From NCBI GenBank assembly GCA_037176885.1, contig JAWWNJ010000148.1, positions 496,001 to 560,000 of the forward strand: a DNA stretch of 64,000 nucleotides. The letters run 5' to 3'. Both the position numbers and the translations under genes were made by a program. Shown piece after piece: positions 41,001-50,177 of the stretch; the stretch's first letter is position 1, and every line of letters begins with the position of its first letter. This DNA is from Favolaschia claudopus. Taxonomy: Eukaryota; Basidiomycota; Agaricomycetes; Agaricales; Mycenaceae. The notes under the pieces were generated by a model. That model searched no databases. It worked only from the letters and a program-made list of their open reading frames with translations, and had not been told where the DNA came from.

Positions 41001-44000
41001 GAATGAAGTTGGCGTGGGCTTCCGCACGCGCCTTTCGAGCCGGTGACATTTTTGAGGCTTTGTCTAGCCATGTTCGAGGATTGTGAGCAGTTCCCAGAAT
41101 TTGTCCTTCTGATATGATGACAGGAAAGTCTGAGAAGTTTGCGACGTGAATCGCCGGATTCTCTTTCGAAATGAAAGTATCGGCACTGCCATAGACGTCG
41201 TCAAAATTTCCAGAACTCTTTAAATTCTTTTCGACGAGCAACTGATCAATATCCTTCGGGAAATGGGTGGTGACTTTGACCAGTCGACTGGTTTTCGCGG
41301 GAATGACTACGCGTTCTGTACTGGAAACCCATCCATCGCGTATAGTTCGATGAGAACGCGACCGGAATTTTTTATTTCGACGGTGAGTGGCTTGCTTAGC
41401 ATTCTTCTTTGTGCGAGCATGTGCACATTTGACCTCGAATGCATGTCCACTGTCGTCAACAAGAGACGGGGATGTCGAATTTTCAACTAATAACCGTCTT
41501 CCGGAATCTCCAAACTGAAGGTATGTCGATCCTTCCTCTCGAATAATCGAAATAGAGTACTGATCGGCGAAATCGTTGCCCAGGATGAATGGTGTTGTCA
41601 TTCCATCGACAACGTACGCTTCAACGTTGAACTTGACAGGTCCATCTTGTGTATGGAAGAATAAGTCACAGCTCACAAAGCCCGAGATGGACGAGGTTCC
41701 GGTTACTTGAATCAGGTTAACTTGATGTCCTTGCTTCACTTTAGGTTGGTTTATTAATGAAGTCAAAGCTTTGCGGGATATCAAGGTAATGTCGGAACCG
41801 GAATCAATGACGACTGTTATGGGATTGGTCGTCAAACTTCCTATGGTTGCATGTGCCTCGGTCGCACTTGAACCTAAGAAGGTACTGCCGGGTGGTCTTG
41901 CCATATGTTTCCGCAGCTCAATTAAAGGAGCGTGAGGCGGAGCATCCGGCGAATTGACTACTCGGTAGTTGCATGCCTCAATTTCTCGAGCTAACCGACG
42001 ACGAGAGCGTCGATTCAACACGGGTTTTGGGAACGGTGTTGGCCTCGAGGAGTCAGGTGTGCTCTCCTCAGATTCCGTTTCCGTGTCGTCTGATGATTCG
42101 AAATTTTCGGCATGACTGGGGGTATTTGAGGGTATATCCTTCGAACTTTCGTTGCGAATATTATCGGTGGGTATTTCAACTTCTTCGAGAATGGTGAAAG
42201 GAGACACAGGATGCAAATGAGAAAAAGGTTCGTATTCTTCATCTTCAACTTCTTCAACGCGCGCTGCTCGCGAGTTTTTACGCTCGCTGTTCCCCTTCAG
42301 TGCCGGTATATTATCCCCCCCAGCTTTCAAGTCAGCGCTGACTTGTAAAGTTGCAGGACCGGTAGACTGAAGGGGCTCCTCAAAACCCTGCTCCTCATCA
42401 TCAAGCCCGTAATAGAGGTTGTCGTACTCCTCTTGAGCTTCAGTGTCTTCGGCCGTTGCCGATGCGAGGTTTGCCCGTGCAAATTTATTTCCTTTGAAGG
42501 AGTGCTTGCACTCATTATCCCAGTGCATTCCACTTCCGCAGTGGCGGCAAGGACGTGCCCCTTTCGACGCGGGAGTCGCTTTCTTCGACACATTGCCGTC
42601 ATCTTTTGGAAATTTTGGTGGAGGCAATGTTGGGGACGACCCGATGAGGTGAGTTCGAGCAGACACATCAGATTTTTCGAACGGTTTCAAGTTGCGAGGC
42701 TCAGACTTGACTTGTTCAACCAATTCGGTTTTATTCAAGGGCAAATCCAACAAGTTATCTTCATGGAAAATAATCGCAGCGTGGAAGTCGGTGACTGTCT
42801 TGTATTTCTGAGTATCCAGAACCGTGACCCAAGATCGAGGTGCGCCGTTCATAATCTCCGAGATGATGGCCGAATCGTCGAACGAATAGACAGACGTGAT
42901 CGCTTCGCGTTTACGAATGAAGTATTCGGAAGGCTTTTCACGGCCATGACCAGCTTGACGATAAGCAGCAAGCAAGGCTTTCGTTCGCGTCTTGTCCAGC
43001 CACTTGCTCGATAAGAAGAAATCTGCCAAGGCCTGCCTCATAGTTTCCCAATTCGCTCGAATTTTACGCTGATAATTTGGATCCAACGCAAAGAACCAAT
43101 CTTGTGCTGGCCCAGTCAAGCAGCGTGCTGAAATTGTTCCAAGCTGCTGAAAGGCTTTGGGTCCATCTTCAGCGATCAAATTGAGCTGTTGAATCCATCG
43201 AAGCAGTGTATCGGGATTCCCATTCCACTTGGGTACATCGGAGTCTTTCAACCGCATATCGAACCAACGATGATTAGGGTCATTTCCTTGATCCAGCTTC
43301 GCGGAATCTTCCCCTGACTTTCGAGGTTTAGATGCGCCGCGGAAATGGTTTCCCTTCTTATCATTGTCAGAACTGGAGGGATCATCGTCTGGAGGACCAC
43401 CGCTGTTGTTTGGCTGTTTCGGAGGTGGTTTGGAGCTACCCCTTGACTCTGATTTGGGTTTCCGCCCTCCAGATTTCTTCCCTCCGCGATTGTCTTTATC
43501 GGATTCGTCAGGATCCCCCCCGGGATCAGGTGCACCTGCACCAGAGAAGGTTGGCTTCGATCTTTTCACATAAGCGCTCTCAGACGGCTTTGTCGAATGA
43601 TTTGGGATACGAAATCCAAGACCTGACATGTGAGGAGGCGGATCTCTGTCCCGATGCGTATTCGCTGTTTGCTTCCTTGCAGGCTGAGATTTTCTGGCGG
43701 GACGAGGCTTTACTTCTTCGTCCTCCATGAAGCTGATTTTATGAAATGCCGCATGAAAACCTGAAGGTGGCGTGGATGTTTTCGCAAAGGCGCTTGGCGG
43801 GACAGAAAACCGAGGTGATTCTTCCTCGGAAGCTTCGTCTTCTGCCTCTCCTTCGTGATCAGACGAGATATATTCAAGTCCAACGGAGGTCTCTGCCATT
43901 TCTGGCTCAACCTTTTCTTGTTTCACAGAGGGAGGTGATACCGGTCGAAGAAACGCGCGAAACGAATCACTTGGAGAAATCCGAGCTCCAGAATTTTCCG

Positions 44001-44823
44001 GTGTTGCTGGATGAGCACTGTTCCGAGTATAATAGCTGAAGGCTTCTTCGCTCGGCGCACGAAGCTTGTTGATTCCAAAGTCAAATAATTCGTCCATGGA
44101 AACAAGAAAATGTTCGACTTCTGCACGATAGCAGATTGCAAGAATTTCGTACTCATTTGCCGAATAGAAACCTTGCGGATCCTCGTTCCTTCCCCATGTT
44201 GGTAACGACGGCATTCTATTGGAGCCGATCGCTGCGATGGCCTGACTGCTGCGTTCACGTAGATCATCTAGGGACCTCGCGAGAGCCCAATAGGGGGCCA
44301 TCTGAATCCGAAAAACTTCTCCTCCACCGTTCAGTAATTGGGCGCCCTCCACCATGTTGATCGCCGTTTCGACGCTCTCGAGCTCTTTCTGGAATGTTCC
44401 AACCAGCATCTTCCGTGTCGCTATTTTGGGGTCGCGAAGGAAAGGTTTCACGAACGCGGCCGCGCCAAGTTTCAAGGCCTTTTCACGACGTGCAAGGAGG
44501 GATGGATATTTCCTTTTGATAATGTGGATGGAGACAAAAATTGGCGAGTTAATGCTTCCTTTGGTTATTTCCACATCTTTATCAATTAAATTGGTAGCTC
44601 GAGGTCCAGCAAATTCTTCAAGCTCGTCCAATTCAGGAAGGCTTGGCTGGGTCGTTGCGACGCTAGGTGTTGGAGACGGTGGTCGCCCTGGCATCCTGAC
44701 AACCGGTGGTTTGACGGAGGGGTTGACAGAATCAACGTCGATAGGAGCCTCAACGGAAGTCTGAGCTCCAAACAGATCGCCGTTTGTAGGGGAAGAAGGT
44801 TTGGATGGGGGTCCTCCACTCAT
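37948..44823 (-). CDS. Gag-Pol polyprotein of the Ty3 element (Gag, PR, RT, RNase H, integrase core)
   Basis: A 2291-codon frame from ATG 44823. In order: a disordered N-terminus; the Gag capsid region; a CCHC knuckle CRHCGSGMHWDNEC at residues 759-772; an aspartic protease with VIDSGSDITLIS, catalytic Asp at about 1007; RT with YIDD at 1540-1543 and the FARMPFGYRNGPSVFQ block; RNase H with ITDHAALTW; integrase with HHCC zinc site and DDE residues at about 2092, 2152 and 2188, a D-X35-E spacing. The catalytic residues I could check are present. Gag and Pol are one frame with no slippage site between them. The reading ends at an artificial stop after LADVKNRRE, caused by the 82-bp duplication; the integrase C-terminus is in the next frame (37257-37811). 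Confidence 0.95.
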   Translation of the reverse strand: MSGGPPSKPSSPTNGDLFGAQTSVEAPIDVDSVNPSVKPPVVRMPGRPPSPTPSVATTQPSLPELDELEEFAGPRATNLIDKDVEITKGSINSPIFVSIHIIKRKYPSLLARREKALKLGAAAFVKPFLRDPKIATRKMLVGTFQKELESVETAINMVEGAQLLNGGGEVFRIQMAPYWALARSLDDLRERSSQAIAAIGSNRMPSLPTWGRNEDPQGFYSANEYEILAICYRAEVEHFLVSMDELFDFGINKLRAPSEEAFSYYTRNSAHPATPENSGARISPSDSFRAFLRPVSPPSVKQEKVEPEMAETSVGLEYISSDHEGEAEDEASEEESPRFSVPPSAFAKTSTPPSGFHAAFHKISFMEDEEVKPRPARKSQPARKQTANTHRDRDPPPHMSGLGFRIPNHSTKPSESAYVKRSKPTFSGAGAPDPGGDPDESDKDNRGGKKSGGRKPKSESRGSSKPPPKQPNNSGGPPDDDPSSSDNDKKGNHFRGASKPRKSGEDSAKLDQGNDPNHRWFDMRLKDSDVPKWNGNPDTLLRWIQQLNLIAEDGPKAFQQLGTISARCLTGPAQDWFFALDPNYQRKIRANWETMRQALADFFLSSKWLDKTRTKALLAAYRQAGHGREKPSEYFIRKREAITSVYSFDDSAIISEIMNGAPRSWVTVLDTQKYKTVTDFHAAIIFHEDNLLDLPLNKTELVEQVKSEPRNLKPFEKSDVSARTHLIGSSPTLPPPKFPKDDGNVSKKATPASKGARPCRHCGSGMHWDNECKHSFKGNKFARANLASATAEDTEAQEEYDNLYYGLDDEEQGFEEPLQSTGPATLQVSADLKAGGDNIPALKGNSERKNSRAARVEEVEDEEYEPFSHLHPVSPFTILEEVEIPTDNIRNESSKDIPSNTPSHAENFESSDDTETESEESTPDSSRPTPFPKPVLNRRSRRRLAREIEACNYRVVNSPDAPPHAPLIELRKHMARPPGSTFLGSSATEAHATIGSLTTNPITVVIDSGSDITLISRKALTSLINQPKVKQGHQVNLIQVTGTSSISGFVSCDLFFHTQDGPVKFNVEAYVVDGMTTPFILGNDFADQYSISIIREEGSTYLQFGDSGRRLLVENSTSPSLVDDSGHAFEVKCAHARTKKNAKQATHRRNKKFRSRSHRTIRDGWVSSTERVVIPAKTSRLVKVTTHFPKDIDQLLVEKNLKSSGNFDDVYGSADTFISKENPAIHVANFSDFPVIISEGQILGTAHNPRTWLDKASKMSPARKARAEAHANFIRQLVEIQSPAKPADVNIIRSESNVSSKAHRNATGEDDPAAEEPLEGGPKIAETPPEHVDSSKLLESLDFSKNMTPEQRKTLEEVCVKNSKAFGLDGRLGTYKEQVVIPMKPGAEPVSLPPFPASPAKREVIDKQMDSWIELGVIEPSRSPWAAPVFTVWRNGKPRMVIDLRKLNEMVVPDEFPLPRQEDVLQALEGSQWLTTLDALAGFTQLTMHPDSAEKLAFRTHRGLWQFARMPFGYRNGPSVFQRVMNTVLAPFLWLFALVYIDDIVIYSRTFEDHVKHLDAVFGAIASANLTLSPPKCHIGYQSLMLLGQKVSRLGLSTHKEKVDAIRELEVPRNVSELQTFLGMMVYFSSYVPFYAWIALPLFGLLKKGVPWEWTDLQQEAFELCKTVLTNAPVRGYAIPGLPYRVYSDACDYGVAGILQQVQPMKIRDLRGTKAYERLEKAFRAKEPIPQLVTAIKGFDDIPSVGEWAENFEDTTVHVERVIAYWSRVLKSPERNYSPTEREALALKEALIKFQVFLEGEKIAAITDHAALTWSRTFQNVNRRLLTWGTIFAAYPELQIIHRAGRVHSNVDPVSRLRRRVPLQLGPESDETPLLTLSACDPLRNMYDELGPRFEERLLSVAEKGTKQMEDPEDLDIFKANLDSSQSHELTGEDIGITSRSFNIMVSLPSDEKAEWIEGYKNDPHFSNVLESWKKEVSWNNPSFPQYQLADDGLLYFEDWNGNNRLCVPESLRPRIIADIHDGLTEGAHAGFHRTYNRIASTYYWPRMSRLIKQYTCTCDICQKTKPRNHAPFGLLQPIPIPSQPFEVVTMDFITELPESDGFDAMLVIVCKLTKYGIFIPCKTKIGAEDTAKLFWEHVVAHNGLPLQIICDRDTRWRHTFWGELTRLMGSKRALTTSYHPQADGQTEILNQFIETALRAYIGSKTEWKRFVLALGLSYNTTPHSSSGFSPAYLLRGFQPRTATLLSGIQPVDRHVDAGGEGESEKLADVNGAEAKFGPESNLADVKNRRE

Positions 44824-44877
44824 GATAACGGAGATAGAGGAAGTGGCGGGTGTAAAAAGGGAGTTGTGTATAACGGG

Positions 44878-44895
44878 CTCCCTGTGTGTCCACCA
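44878..44895 (-). promoter_or_regulatory. primer binding site of the Ty3 element
   Basis: On the minus strand TGGTGGACACACAGGG begins one base after the 5' LTR. TGG complements the CCA end of a tRNA. I cannot say which tRNA without the genome's tRNA set. Confidence 0.6.
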
Positions 44896-44896
44896 A

Positions 44897-45297
44897 TGTT
44901 ATAGATAACAGTAATATACAGAGTTGACGAGACCCGTTTACAAATCCCTAGCGTGACGCGAGAACAAACAAGACGACGAGCCGCGGGCTCGTGGGACCTT
45001 GAAGTGTTCAAGATGCCTAAGGAAGAGGTAAGTGCACGACTTTACCTATTCCGAGGCGAATGCGAGGCGGTTAAGCAGTCGCAGAGGGCGCGTGAGAGGC
45101 GAAAGATTTGTGAAAGAGAAAAGTAAAGTATATTCGAGTGAACCCGCCACTTTAAATACACAACATGTAGTTATAGTAACTACATTTGGGAATTCATAAC
45201 TAAGGAACGAGGGGATTGGATTTACAAAATAATAAGTAGCTAAGAGACGGTATAGAGACGAACGTCGTCGAGGTAATGCGCACCAGTATCCATGACA
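44897..45297 (-). repeat. 5' LTR of the Ty3 element
   Basis: 401 bp, read as identical to 35602-36002 over its whole length. It should contain the promoter for the minus-strand transcript. Confidence 0.95.
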
Positions 45298-45579
45298 ACC
45301 CCCTGCCAATTTTTTGTTCAGATGTACCGTTTTTGCCTCGCTCGCCGGCATCCTCGCTCCTCCATCCCCGGCTCGTTTAAATTCCTGAAGATAATCAGAG
45401 TACATGTTTCGATGTATCGCTAGAAACCTATCCAGGTTTGACAGGAATCCGCGGTTATTTGAGTCCACAGTATGTCCATCAAAACTTTTGTGCAGATGTG
45501 GCAGTTTAATCCTATACTTTAAAACACAACGGGCACAGCATTGCGCCCAGAAAGGGAAATTCACCCCGTGACTTTCTGT

Positions 45580-46222
45580 CAAAGCCTGAGAATCCCCGTG
45601 GTGACGCGCGCCGGCGAGTGCAGCGAGCGGCAGTGCGGCGCCGTCGGCCTGGAAAGCAGCAAGGTGAGTGCAGGACTCTTGCGTGGCGAAGGCACGGGTC
45701 CCATAGCTCGTATCCTATACTTGAAAAGAGGGCCAGGCCATCAGTCGCGTGACTTTTGACAGAAAATCACGGGGTTTTGTCAACATCCTACAACACAACC
45801 GGCTGTCGAGATGTTGAAACTCACACGCGGTCCCCGGCGCCGCGCGCCGGCGAGTGCAGCGAGCGGCAGTGCGGCGCCGCGGGCAAGGAATCCAGCAAAA
45901 AAAATCCAGGCGGGGTTTGGGGCGGAGCCCCGACAAGCTGTGTACCCCCCGTAGGTAGGGACGCGAGCGCAGCGAGCCGGCGCTGCCGAAGGCGGGGTGC
46001 TTAAGCTTGTCCTATACTTGAAAAGAGGGCCAGGCCATCAGTCACGTGACTTTTGACAGAAAATCACGGGGTCTTTGTCGAGATGTTGAGATCGTACTAG
46101 ACGTCGCGAGCGGAGCGAGCGCAGCGGGGTTTGGGGCGGCCAGCCCCAACAAGCTGTGTGACCGAACGGAGGGAGGCCGGCGAGCGCAGCGAGTCGGCCG
46201 TGCCGGAGGCAGGGAGCTAAAG
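45580..46222. repeat. cluster of GC-rich dispersed repeats
   Basis: At least two units occur. One is at about 45600-46007, with GCGCCGGCGAGTGCAGCGAG at about 45609 and again near 45844. The other is at 46008-46222 and is the reverse complement of 1848-2058. The junctions carry CCTATACTTGAAAAGAGGG at about 45712 and 46012. They follow directly after the right end of the nested MITE. Confidence 0.7.
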
Positions 46223-47191
46223 CTTGTAGTACATGAAAACACAAGGAGCCGAGCACGTGAAAAGTAACGTGTTAGCGGTATTCGGGTATACGGAACCAAG
46301 GGGACTCGGAATCAAAACCTCCCGACCGCGACTACCCAAAACCCACCTGTCAAGACCCCGAAACCCAAGAGACCACCACCACCCGGCAATCACTCGGACA
46401 TACCCAAAGAAGTAATGGATTCACGTAACAAGAGCCAAAGGAAAATGTCGAGACGCTCAGTTGACGTGCTTGCAAGGCTGAATGTCTCTGGATGATGCTG
46501 AATATCCATGAGAAACATCGTAGTTGTAAATGGTGCGCAAAAAAATCTGCTCACAAAGTATTCCTGTCATTATTGGATGAGAATGCACTTGGAATTGACT
46601 TGGAATACATCGGAGAATGACTAGAACTGGTGGTTTGAATGCAAATATACTTTCAACGGACAGAATCCAAGTCAAGTTAGGTACCAAAAAGATATTTACT
46701 CGCCAAAGTACCTTCTACATGAAAACTAGACCTCTCGCTATGAAAGTACCGAAAGAGGTAATAGTTATTGATGCTTGTTGATGCTCACATCAAAATTGTG
46801 CGCCTCTTGATCTTACCAATGAACCTCCATTACCCTCCAAAGAAAACATTTTTTTTGATATTCGCGTGGCAGATGAAGCTCTCTACGTGCTCCAAGCTTC
46901 AAAATGAGTGATAACTGACAAAATGAATGAGATATTCAAAACCTCGTCCAAATGGCATCAAAAACCTCTTTTCCAGGAACCCGAACACTCGATTGGGTAT
47001 CACCACCACCTAGTCGATATCCATCATTCAGGTTTTGAACACCCCTTGTACGGAACGCGCATGATGCGCGGGTGTTGCGGTGGCGGCGGAACGGTACGGG
47101 TTGGGCAGTGTCGTTAGCAACGTAGTATATAGTCTGTAAGCCGCGTGAAGGGCTCTTCACGCGTTTGTACCCTCGTCCTCTTTAGGGTTTA
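46223..47191. other. no supported gene
   Basis: Left flank of the second gag-only element. Short frames only. GCGTGAAGGGCTCTTCACGC at 47143-47162 is a small perfect hairpin. Confidence 0.4.
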
Positions 47192-47393
47192 TGTGACGGA
47201 AGCGAGGGGGAGTCGAGTTCCGGCACACAGGGATCAAGAGAGAACTGGTGTAAGTACTAAATTGACCAAGGGAAAAGCTACTACGACAAGAACTAAACTA
47301 CTTATACAGGAAAATCAAGGCTGTGTACATGGAGTCATGGGGACGAAACGGGCAGATCTCGCCGTGAGCGGATGCGAACGCCGATCCGTCACA
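47192..47393 (-). repeat. 3' LTR of gag-only element 2
   Basis: A 202-bp repeat with tips TGTGACGGA and TCCGTCACA. Confidence 0.9.
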
Positions 47394-47569
47394 TCCGCCC
47401 TCCAGATCGTCGACCACGACGAGCTCAATCTTCATACAAAAATCAATAAATCTTGTTCAAAATCAATTCAACGTTCGAAATGGTCTTCGAAAAATCAAAA
47501 TCAAACCATTTGGGTATCCTCGCCCTCCTCGACGACCATTTCGATGTCGAGAGAGGAAATTGTGCGAAT

Positions 47570-49879
47570 TTAGAAGTGTTCAAGAACTTCCGTGCTCTCC
47601 AACAGAGCATCGTGATCAACGTTCAGCGCAAAATCAACCGCGTGGGATGCAAAACCAGGAGGCCCTCCTTTCGAAACCATCGTGTTGAGTTCAGGACAGT
47701 TACGAGAAAGGTGACCCTGTACACCACAGTTAAAGCATAAACCAGCGGCAAGGTATTCATTTCGTTTCTTAACCGAAAGATGCTTGCCGCTGTCGCGAGA
47801 TTTCGACCCAGTCGTTGAAGGTTCGGGTTCAGCACTGGAAACCGAGATAACGCGCCCTCCATTACGACGTTTCCCGTTCGAATCTGAGTCCAGTTTCTGG
47901 TCATCGGGCTTGGATTGAGTCTTACTCGATCCAGCCATATCAATCTCATCATTATCATCGTCAACCTTGACGATAATTTCGGCGCTCTCAGCACCAGCAG
48001 TAACTTCAGCCCAAGAAGAGGTTTCTGGATCAAGTTTATCGCGAAACATTTCCTTTCGAATGTCAGCGTTGAGGCTACGCCAGAACATGACAACCTTCTC
48101 TTGGTTGGCTTCAAGACCAATGGTGTTATAAATTCGTTCCCATTCAGCCTTGTGAATTAATACTGACTTAGTGCCTTGGACACAAGAGCGCAATCGAGTG
48201 CGTTGTTTCTCACGGAAATTCACAGGGAAACAAAAATTGAATAAACCCCAAAAGAATTCACTCAAAGTCCAAACATGCTCGTCATTCTCAACTTTACTGT
48301 TGTAGAATTCAAGTGCACGAGCCGTCAAGTAGTACGACAAGTAAAACACTCGTTGGTCAGTTGGAACTTTTCCGAGTTGAACATAATTCGATCCTTCCTT
48401 AACAAATCGATGGAATGCAATGGCATCTGGTGAGCCATCATACTCCTTTGGAGGTATAGGCTTCAATATCATTTTATTCTTCCTGTGAGAACTCCGTTTC
48501 TTCCTAGAGGAACGGCGCTTGCGACGATGACGTGACGGGTATGACCTCCCGGAACCTGAACCATCTGAGGACTCAGAGTCGGAGTTCGACGAATCAGAAG
48601 GTTCGGATGGGGTGGGTGAACCATCCACACGCTCGGCATTGCGCAGGGTGCGCTCAATGAAGCTGCCTGGCGCGACGCGCTTAGCAGGAGTGGGCTCGGG
48701 ACGGGATCCGCGAGCTCCGTGATCCGCACCGATCTGTCTATCAATGCTGTTTTTAACAGCAGTCTGCGCCTTGGTTAAGTCAACCTTTGGCGTCGTCGTC
48801 CGAGAACGTTGCAAGCTGCTGATCTGCGCTTGTAAATCAGCAATCTTTTCGTCTATGCTCTGGCCAGAGGCGACGGTATCTTTCGTTTGCTTCAGCAAAG
48901 GTCTCGGAGTTCGGGGTTCGGGAGAAGCCATGATTGGCGTCCGATCAAAGAACCCAGGTGGCGGTGAATGCTGTTCTTCTTTGACAGCACGGCGAATTTC
49001 GGCGAAATTATCAAAAGCGGCTCTTTGCGCGTCGATATCGCGCTCAGAGAAATCATCCGAAAAATTTGCTGCACCCCAATTGCGAGGGTCAGCACCTTTA
49101 CCCTTCTGGCGGGAGGTTCCTACACCAGATGGTATTGCCGGACTGACAATATTTTCAGGCACATTCATTGCCGATCTTTCATCAATATCAATGAAGTTCG
49201 TGATTTCATCATCTGGCGTGTTCTCACGCGGGATAGTTATCCCGCGCCCTGACGCAGCAGCCAAAGCTTCCTGGGCCAAAGCTTGGTGGCGGCGAGCGAT
49301 ACTCACAAGCTCACTCACACTCATGTTCTGAATCGCACGGGATACGGTCGATGTGGAATGGGATAACATATTCTGAGAATTTACTACGGTGAGTGAATCC
49401 GCTGAAGCTTGACGACCGGGCGTTGCCATGCGAGGCGTGACAAGGCCTTCGTCGAGCATCCCCCAATCCACGGCTGAGGTCAGAACGGGCCCAGAGAGCT
49501 CGCTACGCATCGGGGTCACCGATGGCGCACGCGTCGAGGGTACCGACGGTGAAGTCTCGTTGCCCAGAGGCAACGGTTCGACGCCCGAAGGCGAAGCAGT
49601 CTCACCACCAAACGGTGATGGGGTCTCACCACCCGAAGGCAGTGGAAGGTCTACACGAGAGGAAGGTCCACCCGAGACCGCTCGACTGTACAATAGGTCG
49701 GGGGAAACGGGGCGTGGCTTTGTCGAAGAGGCACGAATCTCCGGTCGGGGGGTCCCAGAACGGGGACTCACGGCGATGGCAGTACTAGCAGGTCTCGGCA
49801 CAGACATTCCAGGTCCAGGAACGGGGACACGAGCATGAGAGCGGAGAGGGTAGCGAGCACGGCCAGCGGGGTCAGTCAT
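47570..49879 (-). CDS. Gag protein of gag-only element 2, with CCHC zinc knuckle
   Basis: ATG 49879 gives 769 codons; the frame runs 15 codons further up only from a TTG. The N-terminus is Pro/Ser/Gly-rich, with RPVSPDLLYSRAV shared almost unchanged with the Gag at 32149. The capsid domain begins MILKPIPPKEYDGSPDAIAF and includes VFYLSYYLTARALEFYN and KLDPETSSWAEVTAGAESAE. The nucleocapsid has one knuckle, CFNCGVQGHLSRNC (CX2CX4HX4C), near 47720. It ends DHDALLESTEVLEHF, 176 bases before the LTR, in place of going on to protease. The protein can probably form capsids and bind RNA while depending on another element for reverse transcription and integration. Confidence 0.9.
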   Translation of the reverse strand: MTDPAGRARYPLRSHARVPVPGPGMSVPRPASTAIAVSPRSGTPRPEIRASSTKPRPVSPDLLYSRAVSGGPSSRVDLPLPSGGETPSPFGGETASPSGVEPLPLGNETSPSVPSTRAPSVTPMRSELSGPVLTSAVDWGMLDEGLVTPRMATPGRQASADSLTVVNSQNMLSHSTSTVSRAIQNMSVSELVSIARRHQALAQEALAAASGRGITIPRENTPDDEITNFIDIDERSAMNVPENIVSPAIPSGVGTSRQKGKGADPRNWGAANFSDDFSERDIDAQRAAFDNFAEIRRAVKEEQHSPPPGFFDRTPIMASPEPRTPRPLLKQTKDTVASGQSIDEKIADLQAQISSLQRSRTTTPKVDLTKAQTAVKNSIDRQIGADHGARGSRPEPTPAKRVAPGSFIERTLRNAERVDGSPTPSEPSDSSNSDSESSDGSGSGRSYPSRHRRKRRSSRKKRSSHRKNKMILKPIPPKEYDGSPDAIAFHRFVKEGSNYVQLGKVPTDQRVFYLSYYLTARALEFYNSKVENDEHVWTLSEFFWGLFNFCFPVNFREKQRTRLRSCVQGTKSVLIHKAEWERIYNTIGLEANQEKVVMFWRSLNADIRKEMFRDKLDPETSSWAEVTAGAESAEIIVKVDDDNDEIDMAGSSKTQSKPDDQKLDSDSNGKRRNGGRVISVSSAEPEPSTTGSKSRDSGKHLSVKKRNEYLAAGLCFNCGVQGHLSRNCPELNTMVSKGGPPGFASHAVDFALNVDHDALLESTEVLEHF

Positions 49880-49974
49880 CGGGGTCGATGTCGAGCTCAG
49901 AGGGTCAGAGGAGGTCGGGGGCAAGCGTAGTCAAGAGCGTCGACGGATCTAGTGACTTGGTTAAGTTCAAAAGA

Positions 49975-50177
49975 TGTGACGGAAGCGAGGGGGAGTCGAG
50001 TTCCGGCACACAGGGATCAAGAGAGAACTGGTGTAAGTACTAAATTGACCAAGGGAAAAGCTACTACGACAAGAACTAAACTACTTATACAGGAAAATCA
50101 AGGCTGTGTACATGGAGTCATGGGGACGAAACGGGCAGATCTCGCCGTGAGCGGATGCGAACCGCCGATCCGTCACA
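49975..50177 (-). repeat. 5' LTR of gag-only element 2
   Basis: A 203-bp repeat, identical by eye to the other copy except for one extra C near its right end. The minus-strand sequence after it begins TCTTTTGAAC, like element 1. Confidence 0.9.

Larger units (their letters stand above)
35602..45297 (-). mobile_element. chromodomain Ty3 (Metaviridae-type) retrotransposon, 9.7 kb, TSD ACCCC
   Basis: Two 401-bp LTRs that are identical by eye bound the element. ACCCC flanks it at 35597-35601 and 45298-45302. Transcription is on the minus strand. It has a fused gag-pol gene, a chromodomain-type integrase end and an extra ORF before the 3' LTR. Identical LTRs mean very recent insertion, yet pol is split by an 82-bp duplication. 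It sits in the remains of a hAT-like MITE, to the right of the gag-only element. Confidence 0.97.
31658..45510. mobile_element. 419-bp hAT-like MITE split by two LTR elements
   Basis: The 24-bp ends at 31658-31681 and 45487-45510 are exact inverted copies (core ACTGCCACATCTGCAC). They are flanked by GCTATACT at 31650-31657 and CCTATACT at 45511-45518, an 8-bp duplication with one mismatch. Taking out both LTR elements and one copy of each of their 5-bp duplications leaves 419 bp: 31658-31758, 35492-35601 and 45303-45510. The MITE is therefore the oldest layer of this nest. Confidence 0.75.
47192..50177 (-). mobile_element. gag-only LTR retrotransposon 2, 3.0 kb
   Basis: Direct repeats of 202 and 203 bp, each with 9-bp inverted tips TGTGACGGA/TCCGTCACA, enclose a single gag gene on the minus strand. 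The LTRs differ by one inserted base near the end. GGAGGGCGGA precedes the 3' LTR as a polypurine tract. No pol is present. The outer flanks GTTTA and CCTTC do not match, so the target duplication is missing, perhaps through recombination with another copy. Confidence 0.85.

Noticed and set aside
45046..45582. 178-codon minus-strand frame, partly repeated at 35751-36146
   Set aside because: The shared part is LTR sequence of the Ty3 element, so it is not an independent gene.
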